Assembly (NCBI GenBank): GCA_964483105.1
Contig: CAYZZU010000002.1
Coordinates: 61,674 to 125,673 of the forward strand
Source of the DNA: CAYZZU01 sp964483105
GTDB lineage: Bacteria; CG2-30-53-67
Length of the DNA: 64,000 nt
Direction of reading: 5' to 3'
The notes beneath the pieces were generated by a model. The model ran no database searches. It saw only the letters and a program-made list of their open reading frames with translations, and was not told where the DNA came from. A program made the translations under genes and the position numbers. Below are positions 27,749-36,873 of the stretch, piece by piece; within the stretch, counting starts at the first letter, position 1, and every line of letters begins with the position of its first letter.

Positions 27749-28933
27749 TCAAACCTCCACTCCCCGGATATAAACCGATTCCACCTCCAGGGATTCATTG
27801 AGAAGCACCAGGTCCGCATCCGCGCCGGGAAGAATTCTTCCCTTCCGATGCGAAATTCCAAGTATCCGGGCCGGGTTCAGGGTCATCATACGGAGAACCT
27901 CCTGAAGGGGAATCCCGATCTCCCGGACCATTCTCCTGAGTGCCCGGTCCATCGTCAGGAGACTTCCGGCCAGCCGACCCTCGGAATTTTCAACCCGCCC
28001 GTCCCGCAGGGTCACCCAGCTTCCTTCAAACCAACGCGATCCGTCCGGTACCCCGCACAAAGCAACGGCGTCGGTCACCACGATCATCCGGTCCACTCCC
28101 TTGAGACGATGGATCAATCCGACCGTTGCGTCGTGTAGATGATGCCCATCCGGAATCACCTCCACGGTCACGTCGGGATCCAGGAGCGCGGCCGCCACAC
28201 ACCCCGGCTCCCTGTGGTGGATCCCCCGCATGGCGTTGAAGAGGTGCGTGACATGACGGACCCCGCAGTCAAAGGCCCTTCGGGCCTCCCCAAAGCTGGC
28301 ATCCGAATGACCGAGGGCCGGAAGAATGCCGGCCTGCAGGATTTCCCGGATCAGAGCTTCCCCACCGGGAAGTTCCGGGGCGAGGGTCATCATACGAATT
28401 TTCCCGTCTGAAACCTTCTGTAACGCATCGACCCAAGCCGGTTCGGGATCCCTGAACCGGGACGCATCCAGGACTCCCCGTTTTCCCCGGTTCAGAAACG
28501 GTCCTTCCAGGTACAGGCCGAGGATCTCCGGACCACCCTCTTCCGCATCCGGAAGACGACCCGCTTCTCCCCAGAAGGGACCTGCGTCCAATTCTGCGAT
28601 TGCCGCCGGACCGAGAGTGGCAAGCAAAGAGGTGGTCCCGTGCCTCGCATGAAACCGGGCGGCTGTACACCCTCCCTCTTCCTCTGAAAACTCACGCCCA
28701 CCGCCGCCATGAACATGCAGATCAACGAATCCCGGGACCAGAATCCTGTTCCGGCAGTCGATCTCGCGGCATCCGGAAGGGATACGGATCACGGAGGGGA
28801 GGCCGACATTCGTGATCGTCCCACCTTGAACGATCACGACCCCGTTCGCGATTTCCTGCTCCGGTGTGATCACCCTGGCACGCGTGAAAACACTCGGAGA
28901 CTCTTTAGCCTCTGTTCTGAAGTCCTGGCTCAT
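27749..28933 (-). CDS. nagA: N-acetylglucosamine-6-phosphate deacetylase
   Basis: 394 residues. The metal-binding VDLHVHGGGG motif, ALGHSDASFGEA, THLFNAMRGIHHREPG and VVTDAVALCG segments are typical NagA. It converts GlcNAc-6-P to GlcN-6-P in the cytoplasm during amino-sugar recycling. No nagB is in the window. The gene is followed by the lytic transglycosylase, consistent with cell-wall recycling. Confidence 0.95.
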   Translation of the reverse strand: MSQDFRTEAKESPSVFTRARVITPEQEIANGVVIVQGGTITNVGLPSVIRIPSGCREIDCRNRILVPGFVDLHVHGGGGREFSEEEGGCTAARFHARHGTTSLLATLGPAAIAELDAGPFWGEAGRLPDAEEGGPEILGLYLEGPFLNRGKRGVLDASRFRDPEPAWVDALQKVSDGKIRMMTLAPELPGGEALIREILQAGILPALGHSDASFGEARRAFDCGVRHVTHLFNAMRGIHHREPGCVAAALLDPDVTVEVIPDGHHLHDATVGLIHRLKGVDRMIVVTDAVALCGVPDGSRWFEGSWVTLRDGRVENSEGRLAGSLLTMDRALRRMVREIGIPLQEVLRMMTLNPARILGISHRKGRILPGADADLVLLNESLEVESVYIRGVEV

Positions 28934-29005
28934 TCACTGTCACTATAGTTTTCATACCACGGGAACCGACCATGAAACAGTACAACAACGTCGTGCGGGA
29001 AATCA

Positions 29006-29524
29006 TCATGGAGCTGCAGGTGATCCAGGAGACGGAGTAGACCCTGCTCCATGAAGTTTCCGGCAGAGCCCGGCCACACGGGCCCCCAGTTTAAAGGCAT
29101 CCGATGAGGCCTTCTCGTCGGGATTCCCCACACAAGCCACACCGTAGTGACCGCTCGCATCCATCGGGTCCCCGACAATAATCATTCCGTAAATCAGCAT
29201 GCACTGAAGGATGGAAAAGATCGTCGTTTCCTTTCCCCCCGTCGGGTGTCCGGCCGTGACAAAGGCGGCCCCCACCTTCCCCTCCATTTTTTTGCGGATT
29301 CCGACAAAATCATCGAAAACCTTCTTCATCTCCGCTGCCATCACGCCGAAATAGACCGGTGACCCCGCGATCACCCCGTCCGCCTCCAGAAAATCCTCCC
29401 TGGTGACCTCTTCGGTATTCTTCAGAACGGCCCGCAAACCCACCGACTCAATTCCTTCTGCCACGTCGAAGGCGAGCTTCTTCGTATGGCCCCCTCTTGA
29501 ATAATACAAAACCAGTACCTGCAT
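29006..29524 (-). CDS. Flavodoxin-family (WrbA-like) protein
   Basis: 172 residues, start preceded by AAAGGGAG. The FMN phosphate loop YYSRGGHTKKLA, the SPVYFGVMAAEMKKVFDDF segment and the TAGHPTGGKETT loop are those of the flavodoxin/WrbA family, which carry FMN and act in quinone reduction or electron transfer. A Pro/Ser-rich tail follows the fold. It is the last gene of a unit starting with the YHS-TrxR fusion and HD-GYP genes, which suggests an electron-transfer partnership with that flavoprotein; this is inference. Confidence 0.87.
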   Translation of the reverse strand: MQVLVLYYSRGGHTKKLAFDVAEGIESVGLRAVLKNTEEVTREDFLEADGVIAGSPVYFGVMAAEMKKVFDDFVGIRKKMEGKVGAAFVTAGHPTGGKETTIFSILQCMLIYGMIIVGDPMDASGHYGVACVGNPDEKASSDAFKLGARVAGLCRKLHGAGSTPSPGSPAAP

Positions 29525-29549
29525 GATTCATTCTCCCTTTCTGATTCCC

Positions 29550-30485
29550 TCATTGAAATTTACCATTTGAAGACCGGAGATAAACCCAAAACTCCTTCAA
29601 CAACGCGCGATCCAATTTCCTCCCGGCCATTTCCCCCATGATCCGCCGTACTTCTTCCTCCACCATCGGTCCTTTATAGGAACGTCCCGACCGGAGCGCG
29701 TCATAGGTGTCGGCAATGGCGAGAATCCGTCCGGCCAGGGGGATCTCGTCTCCGCAGAGTCCCTGCGGATACCCCCCGCAGTCGACATTCTCGTGGTGGG
29801 CGGCAACAATCCGGACGACGTTTTCAAATCCTACGGGGGCCAGGATCCGTTCGGCGATCAAGGGATGTTCCATGATCTTCCGCCGTTCCTCGTCGGTGAG
29901 GGCCTCCGGTTTGAGCAGAACATCGTCCCGGATTCCCACCTTCCCGATATCGTGCATGATCCCCGCCAGATAGATATCCCGGCAGACCTCCTCGTCCCAC
30001 CCGAGGAAGGCGGCGAATCGCTCCGCCAGACGGGCGACCCTTTTTGAGTGATCCCGCGTATTCGGGTCCCGGGCGCCTAAGGTCTCCGTCAGGGCCGCCA
30101 CGGCGGTGCCGATCCGCTTCCGCCGGGCCGTCTCCTCAATCCGGTCCGCCCGTTCCTTTTCCCGCCGTTCCAGCATCACCAGAACACCCGTAACCGTTGC
30201 CAGGACCGCAAAACTCCCCATCTCCCCGACCTGGTCCATCCATTCCATGGGGACACCGGCCCAGTTCAGGCGGAGGTGGACAGCATAGATGGAGATCGTA
30301 GCCACGGCGGTGAGCAAAGCGCCCCGAAGTCCGAACCAGATCGCCGCCATAACAATGGGGATGAAATAGAGCTTCCGGAAGAAGACATGCCATCCATGGA
30401 CGGAGGTGCTGGTGATAAAATGGAGAAGACTGACCAGGAGGATTCCGGCCAGCAGAAGAGCAATCCTGCCGTAACGCACATTCAT
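29550..30485 (-). CDS. Membrane-anchored HD-GYP phosphodiesterase
   Basis: 311 residues. The first 110 contain about three to four membrane helices, with no recognised sensor domain. The HD-GYP domain shows RDHSKRVA, GIMHDIGKVGI, HHENVDCGGYPQGL (HHE plus GYP) and ADTYDALRSGR. Metal-binding residues are complete, so it probably hydrolyses cyclic di-GMP. The start overlaps the stop of the YHS-TrxR fusion by four bases, so it is translationally coupled to a redox enzyme. Confidence 0.9.
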   Translation of the reverse strand: MNVRYGRIALLLAGILLVSLLHFITSTSVHGWHVFFRKLYFIPIVMAAIWFGLRGALLTAVATISIYAVHLRLNWAGVPMEWMDQVGEMGSFAVLATVTGVLVMLERREKERADRIEETARRKRIGTAVAALTETLGARDPNTRDHSKRVARLAERFAAFLGWDEEVCRDIYLAGIMHDIGKVGIRDDVLLKPEALTDEERRKIMEHPLIAERILAPVGFENVVRIVAAHHENVDCGGYPQGLCGDEIPLAGRILAIADTYDALRSGRSYKGPMVEEEVRRIMGEMAGRKLDRALLKEFWVYLRSSNGKFQ

Positions 30486-31555
30486 GGCGCCGCATTCCCG
30501 GAGGTCTGTTTCAGCAGGTATTCCCGGGCCGCAAGAGCGGCCTTGGCCCCTTCACCCGAGGCGATAACGATCCGCTTGCCGTAGGCATCGGTAAGATCCC
30601 CCGCGGCGAAAATTCCAGGCCGGGAGGTGGAACAGTCGGGAGCGATCCGGATCTCTCCCCGGGCGTTGCGCTCCACGAGCCCCTCGAAAAGAGCGGAATT
30701 CGGCTGCAACCCGATCGAGATAAAAACACCCCCCACGGAAAGACGTTTTTCTTTACCGTCGGACCGGTTACGAATCGAGATCCCTTCCACCCGCTTCTCC
30801 CCAACGATTTCCAGAACCTCGAATCCTTCGTACTTCCGAAGATTGGGAAAGGCCTCGACCCGTTCGATGACGATCGGGTCGGCTTTAAGGATGGAATTCG
30901 AGATCAGGTGGATCGTTCCGACCACGGAATGAAGGGTCTCCACAATCTGCAGGGCCGAATTTCCGCCTCCTACGATCGCCACATCCGCCCCTTCCACAAA
31001 GGAGACATCCTGGATATTTCCGTAGAAGACCCCCTGACGTTGTAAGGCCTCCTCCCCGGGGACGTTCAACCTGCGGCGGCGCATGCCGGTCGCGATAATC
31101 AGGGCCCGCGCCCGGTAGGTCTCCCCTTCGTTCACGGTGACTCGAAAACCTTCCCCTTCCGGAACCACCTCCCGGACCTCACCGATCCGGTGATCGATGT
31201 AGTGGGAATGGAGCAGTTGGTCCTCAAACTTCTTTACCAGGTCCGTCCCGGCGATAAAATCAAACCCCATATAGTTCTCGATCTGGGTACTGTCGATAGC
31301 CTGTCCGCCCAGGTCCTTCGTGATCAGAAACGCCTCCATCCGGAGGGTCGCCGCATAGACCGCCGCTGTCAGACCGGCAGGCCCGCCTCCAAGGATCAAG
31401 AGATCGTAGACCTTTCGACCGCCTGAATCTTTGCACTCCCGTAGGAATTTCTCCCGGCACCCCTCGGAACAGAAGAAATAGACCGTCCCCTCCCATTCCG
31501 TCTGGATCCCACCTTTCTCCCGGACTTCCATATTGCAGATTGGATCTCGTGCCAT
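30482..31555 (-). CDS. YHS-domain fused to thioredoxin-reductase-like flavoprotein lacking the CxxC site
   Basis: 357 residues from the ATG at 31555 (AGGAGG seven bases upstream). Residues 1-45 are a YHS metal-binding domain (MARDPICNMEV, Cys7, Cys29, Cys33). Then comes a TrxR fold with FAD motif LILGGGPAGLTAA (53-65) and NADPH motif AIVGGGNSALQ. Where TrxR has CATC the chain reads VFYGNIQDV (177-185), so the redox disulfide is absent. The YHS cysteines are the only obvious thiol acceptor. The YHS start is nearly the same as in the copper ATPase at 34180, suggesting a shared origin and a metal-linked role. Confidence 0.85.
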   Translation of the reverse strand: MARDPICNMEVREKGGIQTEWEGTVYFFCSEGCREKFLRECKDSGGRKVYDLLILGGGPAGLTAAVYAATLRMEAFLITKDLGGQAIDSTQIENYMGFDFIAGTDLVKKFEDQLLHSHYIDHRIGEVREVVPEGEGFRVTVNEGETYRARALIIATGMRRRRLNVPGEEALQRQGVFYGNIQDVSFVEGADVAIVGGGNSALQIVETLHSVVGTIHLISNSILKADPIVIERVEAFPNLRKYEGFEVLEIVGEKRVEGISIRNRSDGKEKRLSVGGVFISIGLQPNSALFEGLVERNARGEIRIAPDCSTSRPGIFAAGDLTDAYGKRIVIASGEGAKAALAAREYLLKQTSGNAAP

Positions 31556-31680
31556 GTTTTTCCCTCCTGGAATTCCATACAGCGTCTTCCTAAACGAACC
31601 ACAGTGAAGACCTCTTGTCAAACAGAAAGTGAAGGGAAGACCCCTTCCCCCACAATTCCGGCTCGAGACATCGCGAAAAA

Positions 31681-31754
31681 GCAAAAAGGGGACAGGCTAC
31701 TTTTTGTTATCCCAAGGAATACAGCTGCAAAAAAGTAGCCTGTCCCCTTTTTGC
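31681..31754. repeat. Long palindromic repeat (REP-like), also placed as terminator
   Basis: GCAAAAAGGGGACAGGCTAC... at 31681-31706 is the reverse complement of 31727-31754 over about 25 bp with a 20-base centre. The A- and T-tracts at its ends would allow transcription termination in both directions, including after the copper ATPase. Similar GGGGACAGGCTAC palindromes are associated with REP/RAYT-type repeats in other bacteria; no transposase is nearby. Confidence 0.8.
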
Positions 31755-31777
31755 TGTCCGTGCCATGATTCTCTCCC

Positions 31778-34180
31778 TTAACTGAGTTGCACCTTTCGCA
31801 GCCTCAGCGAATTGCTGATCACGGAAACCGAGCTGAAGCTCATGGCCGCCGCGGCGATCATGGGTGACAGCAGGATTCCGAAGATCGGATAGAGTACTCC
31901 CGCGGCAACAGGAACACCCGCGGAATTGTAAATGAAAGCGAAAAACAGATTCTGCCGGATATTGCGCATGGTGGCCCGGCTTAATCGTCTCGCCCTGACG
32001 ATCCCCCGCAGATCACCCTTGACCAACGTGACGCCGGCGCTTTCCATCGCCACATCGGTCCCCGTTCCCATTGCAATGCCGACCTGTGCCTGCGCCAGTG
32101 CAGGGGCGTCATTGATACCATCCCCCGCCATGGCGACGATCCGGCCTTCCGCCTGAAGCTGTTCCACCACTTCGGATTTCTGTTCAGGTAAGACCTCGGC
32201 ATGGACCTCGTCGATCTCCAGTTTCCCGGCAACGGCCTCAGCGGTGGCGCGGCTGTCCCCGGTAAGCATGACAATCCGGATCCCTTCGGCATGGAGATCA
32301 CGAATGGCCTCGGCTGTCGATTCCTTGATCGGATCGGCGACGGCGATCAAACCCGCCGCCTTCCCGTCCGCTGCGACCAGCATCACCGTACTTCCATCGG
32401 CACGCTGCCGATCCGCCTGCTGCGGCAATTCTCCCGTATGGATGTCCAGGCTTTCCAGCAGATTGACATTCCCGATCGCCACTCGGCGCCCATCCACTTC
32501 GCCCGTAACACCTTTCCCGGTAACGGACTGAAAATTGTCGGCATTCACCAATTGAATCCCCTTTTCTTCCGCTCCTGCGACAATCGCTTCCGCCAGAGGG
32601 TGTTCGCTGGCGCGTTCCAGTCCGGCGGCCATACGCAGCACCTCATCTTCGGTAAATCCTTCTTCGGCGTGCACGGCAACCAGTTTCGGTTTGCCTTCCG
32701 TCAATGTACCGGTCTTATCCACCACCAGGGTATCGACATTTTCCATGATCTCCAGGGCTTCGGCATTCTTGATCAAGACTCCGCCCATGGCGCCCCGCCC
32801 CGTCCCCACCATAATTGCAATGGGTGTAGCAAGACCCAATGCGCAGGGACAGGCGATGATCAGTACCGCAACGGCGTTGACGATCGCATGTGCCAGGCGC
32901 GGCTCCGGACCCACCCCCCACCAGACGAAAAATGTGATGGCCGAGATCCCGACAACGGCGGGCACGAAATAACCCGCCACCACATCGGCCAGTTTCTGAA
33001 TAGGCGCCCGGGAGCGTTGCGCGTCGGCCACCATCTTGATGATCTGCGCAAGGAGTGTATCGGAACCGACCTTCTCCGCCCGCATCAGGAGCCCCCCCGT
33101 TCCGTTCACCGTAGCGCCGATCACTTTCTCCCCGGCCGATTTCGCAACCGGGATCGGCTCACCGGTCACCATCGATTCATCGACATTGCTTTCACCCTCC
33201 AGGACCGTACCGTCCACCGGGATCTTCTCGCCGGGACGCACACGCAAGGTGTCTCCGGGTTTTACCTGCTCCAAGGGAATATCTTCTTCCGTTCCATCCT
33301 CCCGCACGATACGGGCCGTCTTCGGAGCGAGTCCGAGGAGCATCTGGATGGCCGCATTGGTCCGGGAACGGGCGCGCAATTCCAGAACCTGGCCGAGCAG
33401 CACCAGGACCGTGATCACGGCCGCCGCCTCGAAATAGACGGAAACCAGGCCGGTCTCACTCCGCATGACGGGCGGAAAGATCCCGGGGAACAACAGGGCC
33501 GTCACGCTGTAGACCCAGGCGACGGAAATACCGAGGGCGATCAATGTAAACATATTCAGGTTCCAGGTCCTGACGGATTGCCAGCCCCGGACGAAGAACG
33601 GCCACCCTCCCCACAGCACGACAGGTGTCGCCAGGAGGAATTCAATCCATTGAACGGCATGCATGGAAAGCCCATTCGGCAGCCACGCGGGCAGCAGGTC
33701 GGCAACCATGGCCAGCATGAAAAGGGGGAGGGACATGGCAAGGCCGGCCCAAAAACGGCGGCTCATGTAGAGAAGTTCTTCGTTTTTCTCTTCAACCTTG
33801 CCCGCTACCGGTTCCAGCGCCATGCCGCACTTGGGACAAGGGCCGGGGTGGTCCTGCATCACCTCCGGGTGCATGGGGCAGGTGTAGCCGGTTGCGGCCG
33901 TCGTGACTGCTGCAATCACCGGCTCCAGCGCCATGCCGCACTGGGGGCAGTTGCCCGCTCCCTGCCGGCGGATTTCGGGGTGCATGGGACAGGTAAAAGC
34001 GTTCGAGCTGCCGACTGTTTCGGGGGGAGGAGCGGGTTTCTCCACTACGAACCCTTCCGGGTTTTCCCGGAACTTATGCAGACAATGTTCGCTGCAGAAA
34101 TAATACGTTTCGCCCGCGTAACGGCAATTATTGGGAGAGTCACTCGATACCTCCATGTGACAGACAGGATCTCGTGCCAT
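31778..34180 (-). CDS. copA: Copper/silver P1B-type ATPase with YHS and two heavy-metal-binding domains
   Basis: 800 residues from the ATG at 34180 (GAGGAG upstream). N-terminus: YHS domain (MARDPVCHMEV...YYFCSEHC), then two YPMHPE-type heavy-metal-binding modules (CPMHPEIRRQG...CPQCGM; CPMHPEVMQDH...CPKCGM). The ATPase core has IIACPCALGLATP in the transport helix, DKTGTLTEGKP, the nucleotide-domain SEHPLAEAI and GDGINDAPAL. The CPC motif and metal modules indicate Cu(I)/Ag(I) export from the cytoplasm. The classic CxxC MBD is missing, replaced by YHS. Confidence 0.94.
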   Translation of the reverse strand: MARDPVCHMEVSSDSPNNCRYAGETYYFCSEHCLHKFRENPEGFVVEKPAPPPETVGSSNAFTCPMHPEIRRQGAGNCPQCGMALEPVIAAVTTAATGYTCPMHPEVMQDHPGPCPKCGMALEPVAGKVEEKNEELLYMSRRFWAGLAMSLPLFMLAMVADLLPAWLPNGLSMHAVQWIEFLLATPVVLWGGWPFFVRGWQSVRTWNLNMFTLIALGISVAWVYSVTALLFPGIFPPVMRSETGLVSVYFEAAAVITVLVLLGQVLELRARSRTNAAIQMLLGLAPKTARIVREDGTEEDIPLEQVKPGDTLRVRPGEKIPVDGTVLEGESNVDESMVTGEPIPVAKSAGEKVIGATVNGTGGLLMRAEKVGSDTLLAQIIKMVADAQRSRAPIQKLADVVAGYFVPAVVGISAITFFVWWGVGPEPRLAHAIVNAVAVLIIACPCALGLATPIAIMVGTGRGAMGGVLIKNAEALEIMENVDTLVVDKTGTLTEGKPKLVAVHAEEGFTEDEVLRMAAGLERASEHPLAEAIVAGAEEKGIQLVNADNFQSVTGKGVTGEVDGRRVAIGNVNLLESLDIHTGELPQQADRQRADGSTVMLVAADGKAAGLIAVADPIKESTAEAIRDLHAEGIRIVMLTGDSRATAEAVAGKLEIDEVHAEVLPEQKSEVVEQLQAEGRIVAMAGDGINDAPALAQAQVGIAMGTGTDVAMESAGVTLVKGDLRGIVRARRLSRATMRNIRQNLFFAFIYNSAGVPVAAGVLYPIFGILLSPMIAAAAMSFSSVSVISNSLRLRKVQLS

Positions 34181-34241
34181 GCTTAATTCTCCTCGTCCTT
34201 TGCTCTTCAGCACCGATGAACCACCTGAAAGACAAATAGCT

Positions 34242-35420
34242 CTACATTGCCGGCATCCGATCCCGCCGCCCCCAGTATGGAGAAAGTTCCCGCAGCCGCT
34301 GAATAATGGGGGGGAGTTTCTCGATAATGTAGTCGATCTCCTCTTCGGTGTTGAAACGGCTCAGGGAAAATCGGATCGATCCGTGGGCACAGGTATAGGG
34401 GACCCCCATGGCCCGCAGGACATGGGAGGGCTCGAGCGATCCTGATGTGCAGGCCGACCCGGAAGAGGCCGCGATCCCCTCGCGGCTCATGAGGAGCAGG
34501 ATCCCCTCCCCTTCGATATACTCGAAACTGATGTTCGTCGTGTTCGGAAGACGGTGATCGGGATGACCGTTGACGTAGGCGTGGGGCACGGCTTCAAGGA
34601 GCCCCCGTTCCAGCCGGTCCCGAAGGGCCCGGATGCGCCCATTCTCTTCCCCCATGTGCTCCGCCGCCAGCTCGCAGGCACGTCCCAGTCCGATAATGGA
34701 TGGGACGTTTTCCGTCCCGCCCCGGCGTCCCCGTTCCTGGTGCCCGCCGATGAGGAAGGGTCTAAAGCGGGTCCCTCGTCGGATATAGAGGACCCCCACT
34801 CCCTTGGGGGCATGGAGCTTGTGTCCCGAGAGGGAGAGGAGGTCGATCCGGTTCTTCGCCATATCGATGGGGATCTTCCCGACTGCCTGCACGGCATCGC
34901 AGTGGAAGACCGCCCCCTTCTCATGAACGATGTCGGCGATCTCTTCCACGGGGAAGATGACCCCCGTCTCGTTGTTGGCATACATGATCGAAACGACCGC
35001 CGTATAGGGGGTGATCGCCTCCCGGAGTTGATCGAGATCGAGTTCCCCCTGCCGGTCCACGGGAAGTTCCGTCACGCTGTAACCTTCCCGGACCAGTTCC
35101 TTGCAGAGGGTCAGCACGGCGGGGTGTTCCACGCGGGTGGTGACGATGTGGTGCTTTTCCGGATAGGATTTCAGGGTCCCCCGGATCGCCGTGTTATCGC
35201 TTTCTGTGCCGCAGCTCGTAAAGAGGATCTCCGATGGATCGGCACCGAGAAGATCGGCCACCTGCGTCCGGGCGCGGGCCAGGGCCTCACCCACCTGCCC
35301 TCCGAAGAGGTGCATACTGGAAGGGTTCCCGTAGAGATCGGCAAAATAAGGAAGCATCGCATCGAGTACCTGCGGGTCGACCTTCGTTGTGGCATTGTTG
35401 TCCATGTAGACCGTCTTCAT
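34242..35420 (-). CDS. nifS: Cysteine desulfurase, NifS type
   Basis: 392 residues. MDNNATTKVDP at the N-terminus, the PLP-lysine motif SLSGHKLHAPKGVG, and the catalytic-Cys loop SSGSACTSGSLEPSHVL mark a group I NifS/IscS enzyme. It takes sulfur from cysteine for Fe-S cluster assembly. It overlaps nifU by four bases. No nitrogenase genes are present, so the pair is likely the housekeeping or stress Fe-S assembly system. Confidence 0.96.
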   Translation of the reverse strand: MKTVYMDNNATTKVDPQVLDAMLPYFADLYGNPSSMHLFGGQVGEALARARTQVADLLGADPSEILFTSCGTESDNTAIRGTLKSYPEKHHIVTTRVEHPAVLTLCKELVREGYSVTELPVDRQGELDLDQLREAITPYTAVVSIMYANNETGVIFPVEEIADIVHEKGAVFHCDAVQAVGKIPIDMAKNRIDLLSLSGHKLHAPKGVGVLYIRRGTRFRPFLIGGHQERGRRGGTENVPSIIGLGRACELAAEHMGEENGRIRALRDRLERGLLEAVPHAYVNGHPDHRLPNTTNISFEYIEGEGILLLMSREGIAASSGSACTSGSLEPSHVLRAMGVPYTCAHGSIRFSLSRFNTEEEIDYIIEKLPPIIQRLRELSPYWGRRDRMPAM

Positions 35421-36271
35421 GACGCCACCTCCTCCACAACGATCCGGTCGGAGACGAATTCCTTCAGCTTCGCCTCAACGCTCATCTTCAAGGTAATCGA
35501 CGAGGCGGCGCAACCGGCACAACTTCCCCGGAGAGCGACCTGCACCCGGTCGCCGTCGATGTCGATCAACTCGATATCACCGCCATCGGCGTTGAGGGCG
35601 GGGCGGATCTCCCGTTCAATGGTCTCCATGATCCGCTGCATCTTCTCGATGTTGGTCAACCTCCCCCGGGGAATGCGGCGCCGCTCCACACCGGACGAGG
35701 ACCGCATTTCGTGGTGGACCCTTTCCAGGATTTCGGCAATCTGCGGCTTGCACTCCTCACACCCCCCGCCGGCCTTGCAGAAATGGGTTACGTCATCGAC
35801 GGTCTTCAGATTGTTCTCCCGAACGACCCGTTCGATCTTCTTGTCGGTGACACCGAAGCACTTGCAGACGATCTCCCCTTCCAGGTCCTCGGGCGGGACC
35901 TCGATCCCCCGGTAGTTATTGATGGCCGCCTCCAGGGCCTCCATCCCCATGACGGAGCAGTGCATCTTCTCTGGTGGGAGGCCGTCAAGGTAATCGGCGA
36001 TATCTCGATTCGTGACCTTCGCCGCTTCGTCCAGAGTCTTTCCCTTGATCATTTCCGTCAAGGCCGACGAGGAGGCGATGGCGCTTCCGCACCCGAAGGT
36101 CTGGAATTTCGCATCGACGATCCGCTCATCTTCATCGACTTTCAGGGTCAGCCGCAGGGCATCGCCGCAGGTGATGTTCCCCACTTCCGCCACGGCATCG
36201 GGGTTTGCGATCTCACCGACATTCCTGGGATTCAAAAAATGGTCCATCAGTTTTTCCGAATAATTCCACAC
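35417..36271 (-). CDS. nifU: NifU Fe-S scaffold protein, three-domain form
   Basis: 284 residues from a GTG at 36271, chosen by GGAGGTGG upstream; an ATG frame further up lacks support. Domain order: IscU-like N-terminus (GNITCGDAL, FGCGSAIASSSALTE, HCSVMGMEALE), a [2Fe-2S] Bfd-like middle (CKCFGV...CKAGGGCEEC), and a C-terminal Nfu domain (GSCAGCAASS). All cluster cysteines are present. It delivers clusters built with NifS, encoded directly downstream. Confidence 0.96.
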   Translation of the reverse strand: MWNYSEKLMDHFLNPRNVGEIANPDAVAEVGNITCGDALRLTLKVDEDERIVDAKFQTFGCGSAIASSSALTEMIKGKTLDEAAKVTNRDIADYLDGLPPEKMHCSVMGMEALEAAINNYRGIEVPPEDLEGEIVCKCFGVTDKKIERVVRENNLKTVDDVTHFCKAGGGCEECKPQIAEILERVHHEMRSSSGVERRRIPRGRLTNIEKMQRIMETIEREIRPALNADGGDIELIDIDGDRVQVALRGSCAGCAASSITLKMSVEAKLKEFVSDRIVVEEVAS

Positions 36272-36873
36272 GAAACACCACCTCCTTCCTTTTCCCCTCA
36301 TTTATATAAAAATAACACAAGGCGCACAATCTGTCAGTCCATCTATACCACTACCGGCCGCAGAAACGAAGCGCATGCCGTCTGGTACATGGACTGGTTC
36401 GAATGGGTGAGAGGATCATCTTCTCCTGTTCAAACAGATGATTCATTGCATTATGCAATCCCTGCCTTCTCCCTTCAACCGGGATCCCCCTGCGTATTCT
36501 GAGGCGCATTCCCACCCATTTACGGGGCATGCGTTGCAAAATGCAATGCATATCCGTATTATCAAGAGATTTGAATCCCGTTTCTTTCTTTCCCTGTTCC
36601 ATATTCCATCATAAATATTTGGAAAAAATCGGACAAGGAACCAAGGGGAAAAGATCGGCTCCAACCTGGAATGACATCATCAAATCCATGAAACTCATTA
36701 GAATCATTATGATTTAAGGAACAACCTAATGGAAAGAAAAATTCTTTCCGCAAACAGCGGCCGCATCCAGCCCGGTGCCGGACAAACCTTTCTTCTTATT
36801 TGGCACGGAAGATGCATCTCTCATGGGTCAGCGGAGGACTGTTTAAACCCCACACCAAATGGAGGGAGCCAAA
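36272..36873. promoter_or_regulatory. 602-bp divergent control region between nifUS and OsmC-DsrE, rich in palindromes
   Basis: No gene is supported here. It holds two TTGCA-N3-TGCAA palindromes (36446-36458 and 36534-36546), the palindrome AATCATTATGATT (36702-36714), the inverted repeat GGAAAGAA-N3-TTCTTTCC (36731-36749), and a near-consensus sigma-54 promoter. The last two sit about 118 and 87 bp upstream of the predicted start and are candidate activator sites. Confidence 0.6.
36800..36817 (+). promoter_or_regulatory. Near-consensus sigma-54 promoter of the OsmC-DsrE operon
   Basis: TTGGCACGGAAGATGCAT has GG at 36802-36803 and GC at 36814-36815, ten bases apart, and a full TTGGCACG -24 box. 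The predicted start is about 36827, giving a 47-base leader with a GGAGG ribosome-binding site. Confidence 0.8.

Noticed and set aside
28971..29039. Short plus-strand frame (22 codons) between nagA and the flavodoxin gene
   Set aside because: It overlaps the flavodoxin 3' end, has no clear ribosome-binding site, and resembles no known small protein.
32201..34186. 661-codon plus-strand open frame opposite the copper ATPase
   Set aside because: Antisense shadow; enriched in His/Arg/Gly as expected from the reverse complement of a transporter gene.
34242..36271. nifUS as evidence for nitrogen fixation
   Set aside because: No nitrogenase or other nif gene is in the window; NIF-type Fe-S assembly is common in non-fixing bacteria.
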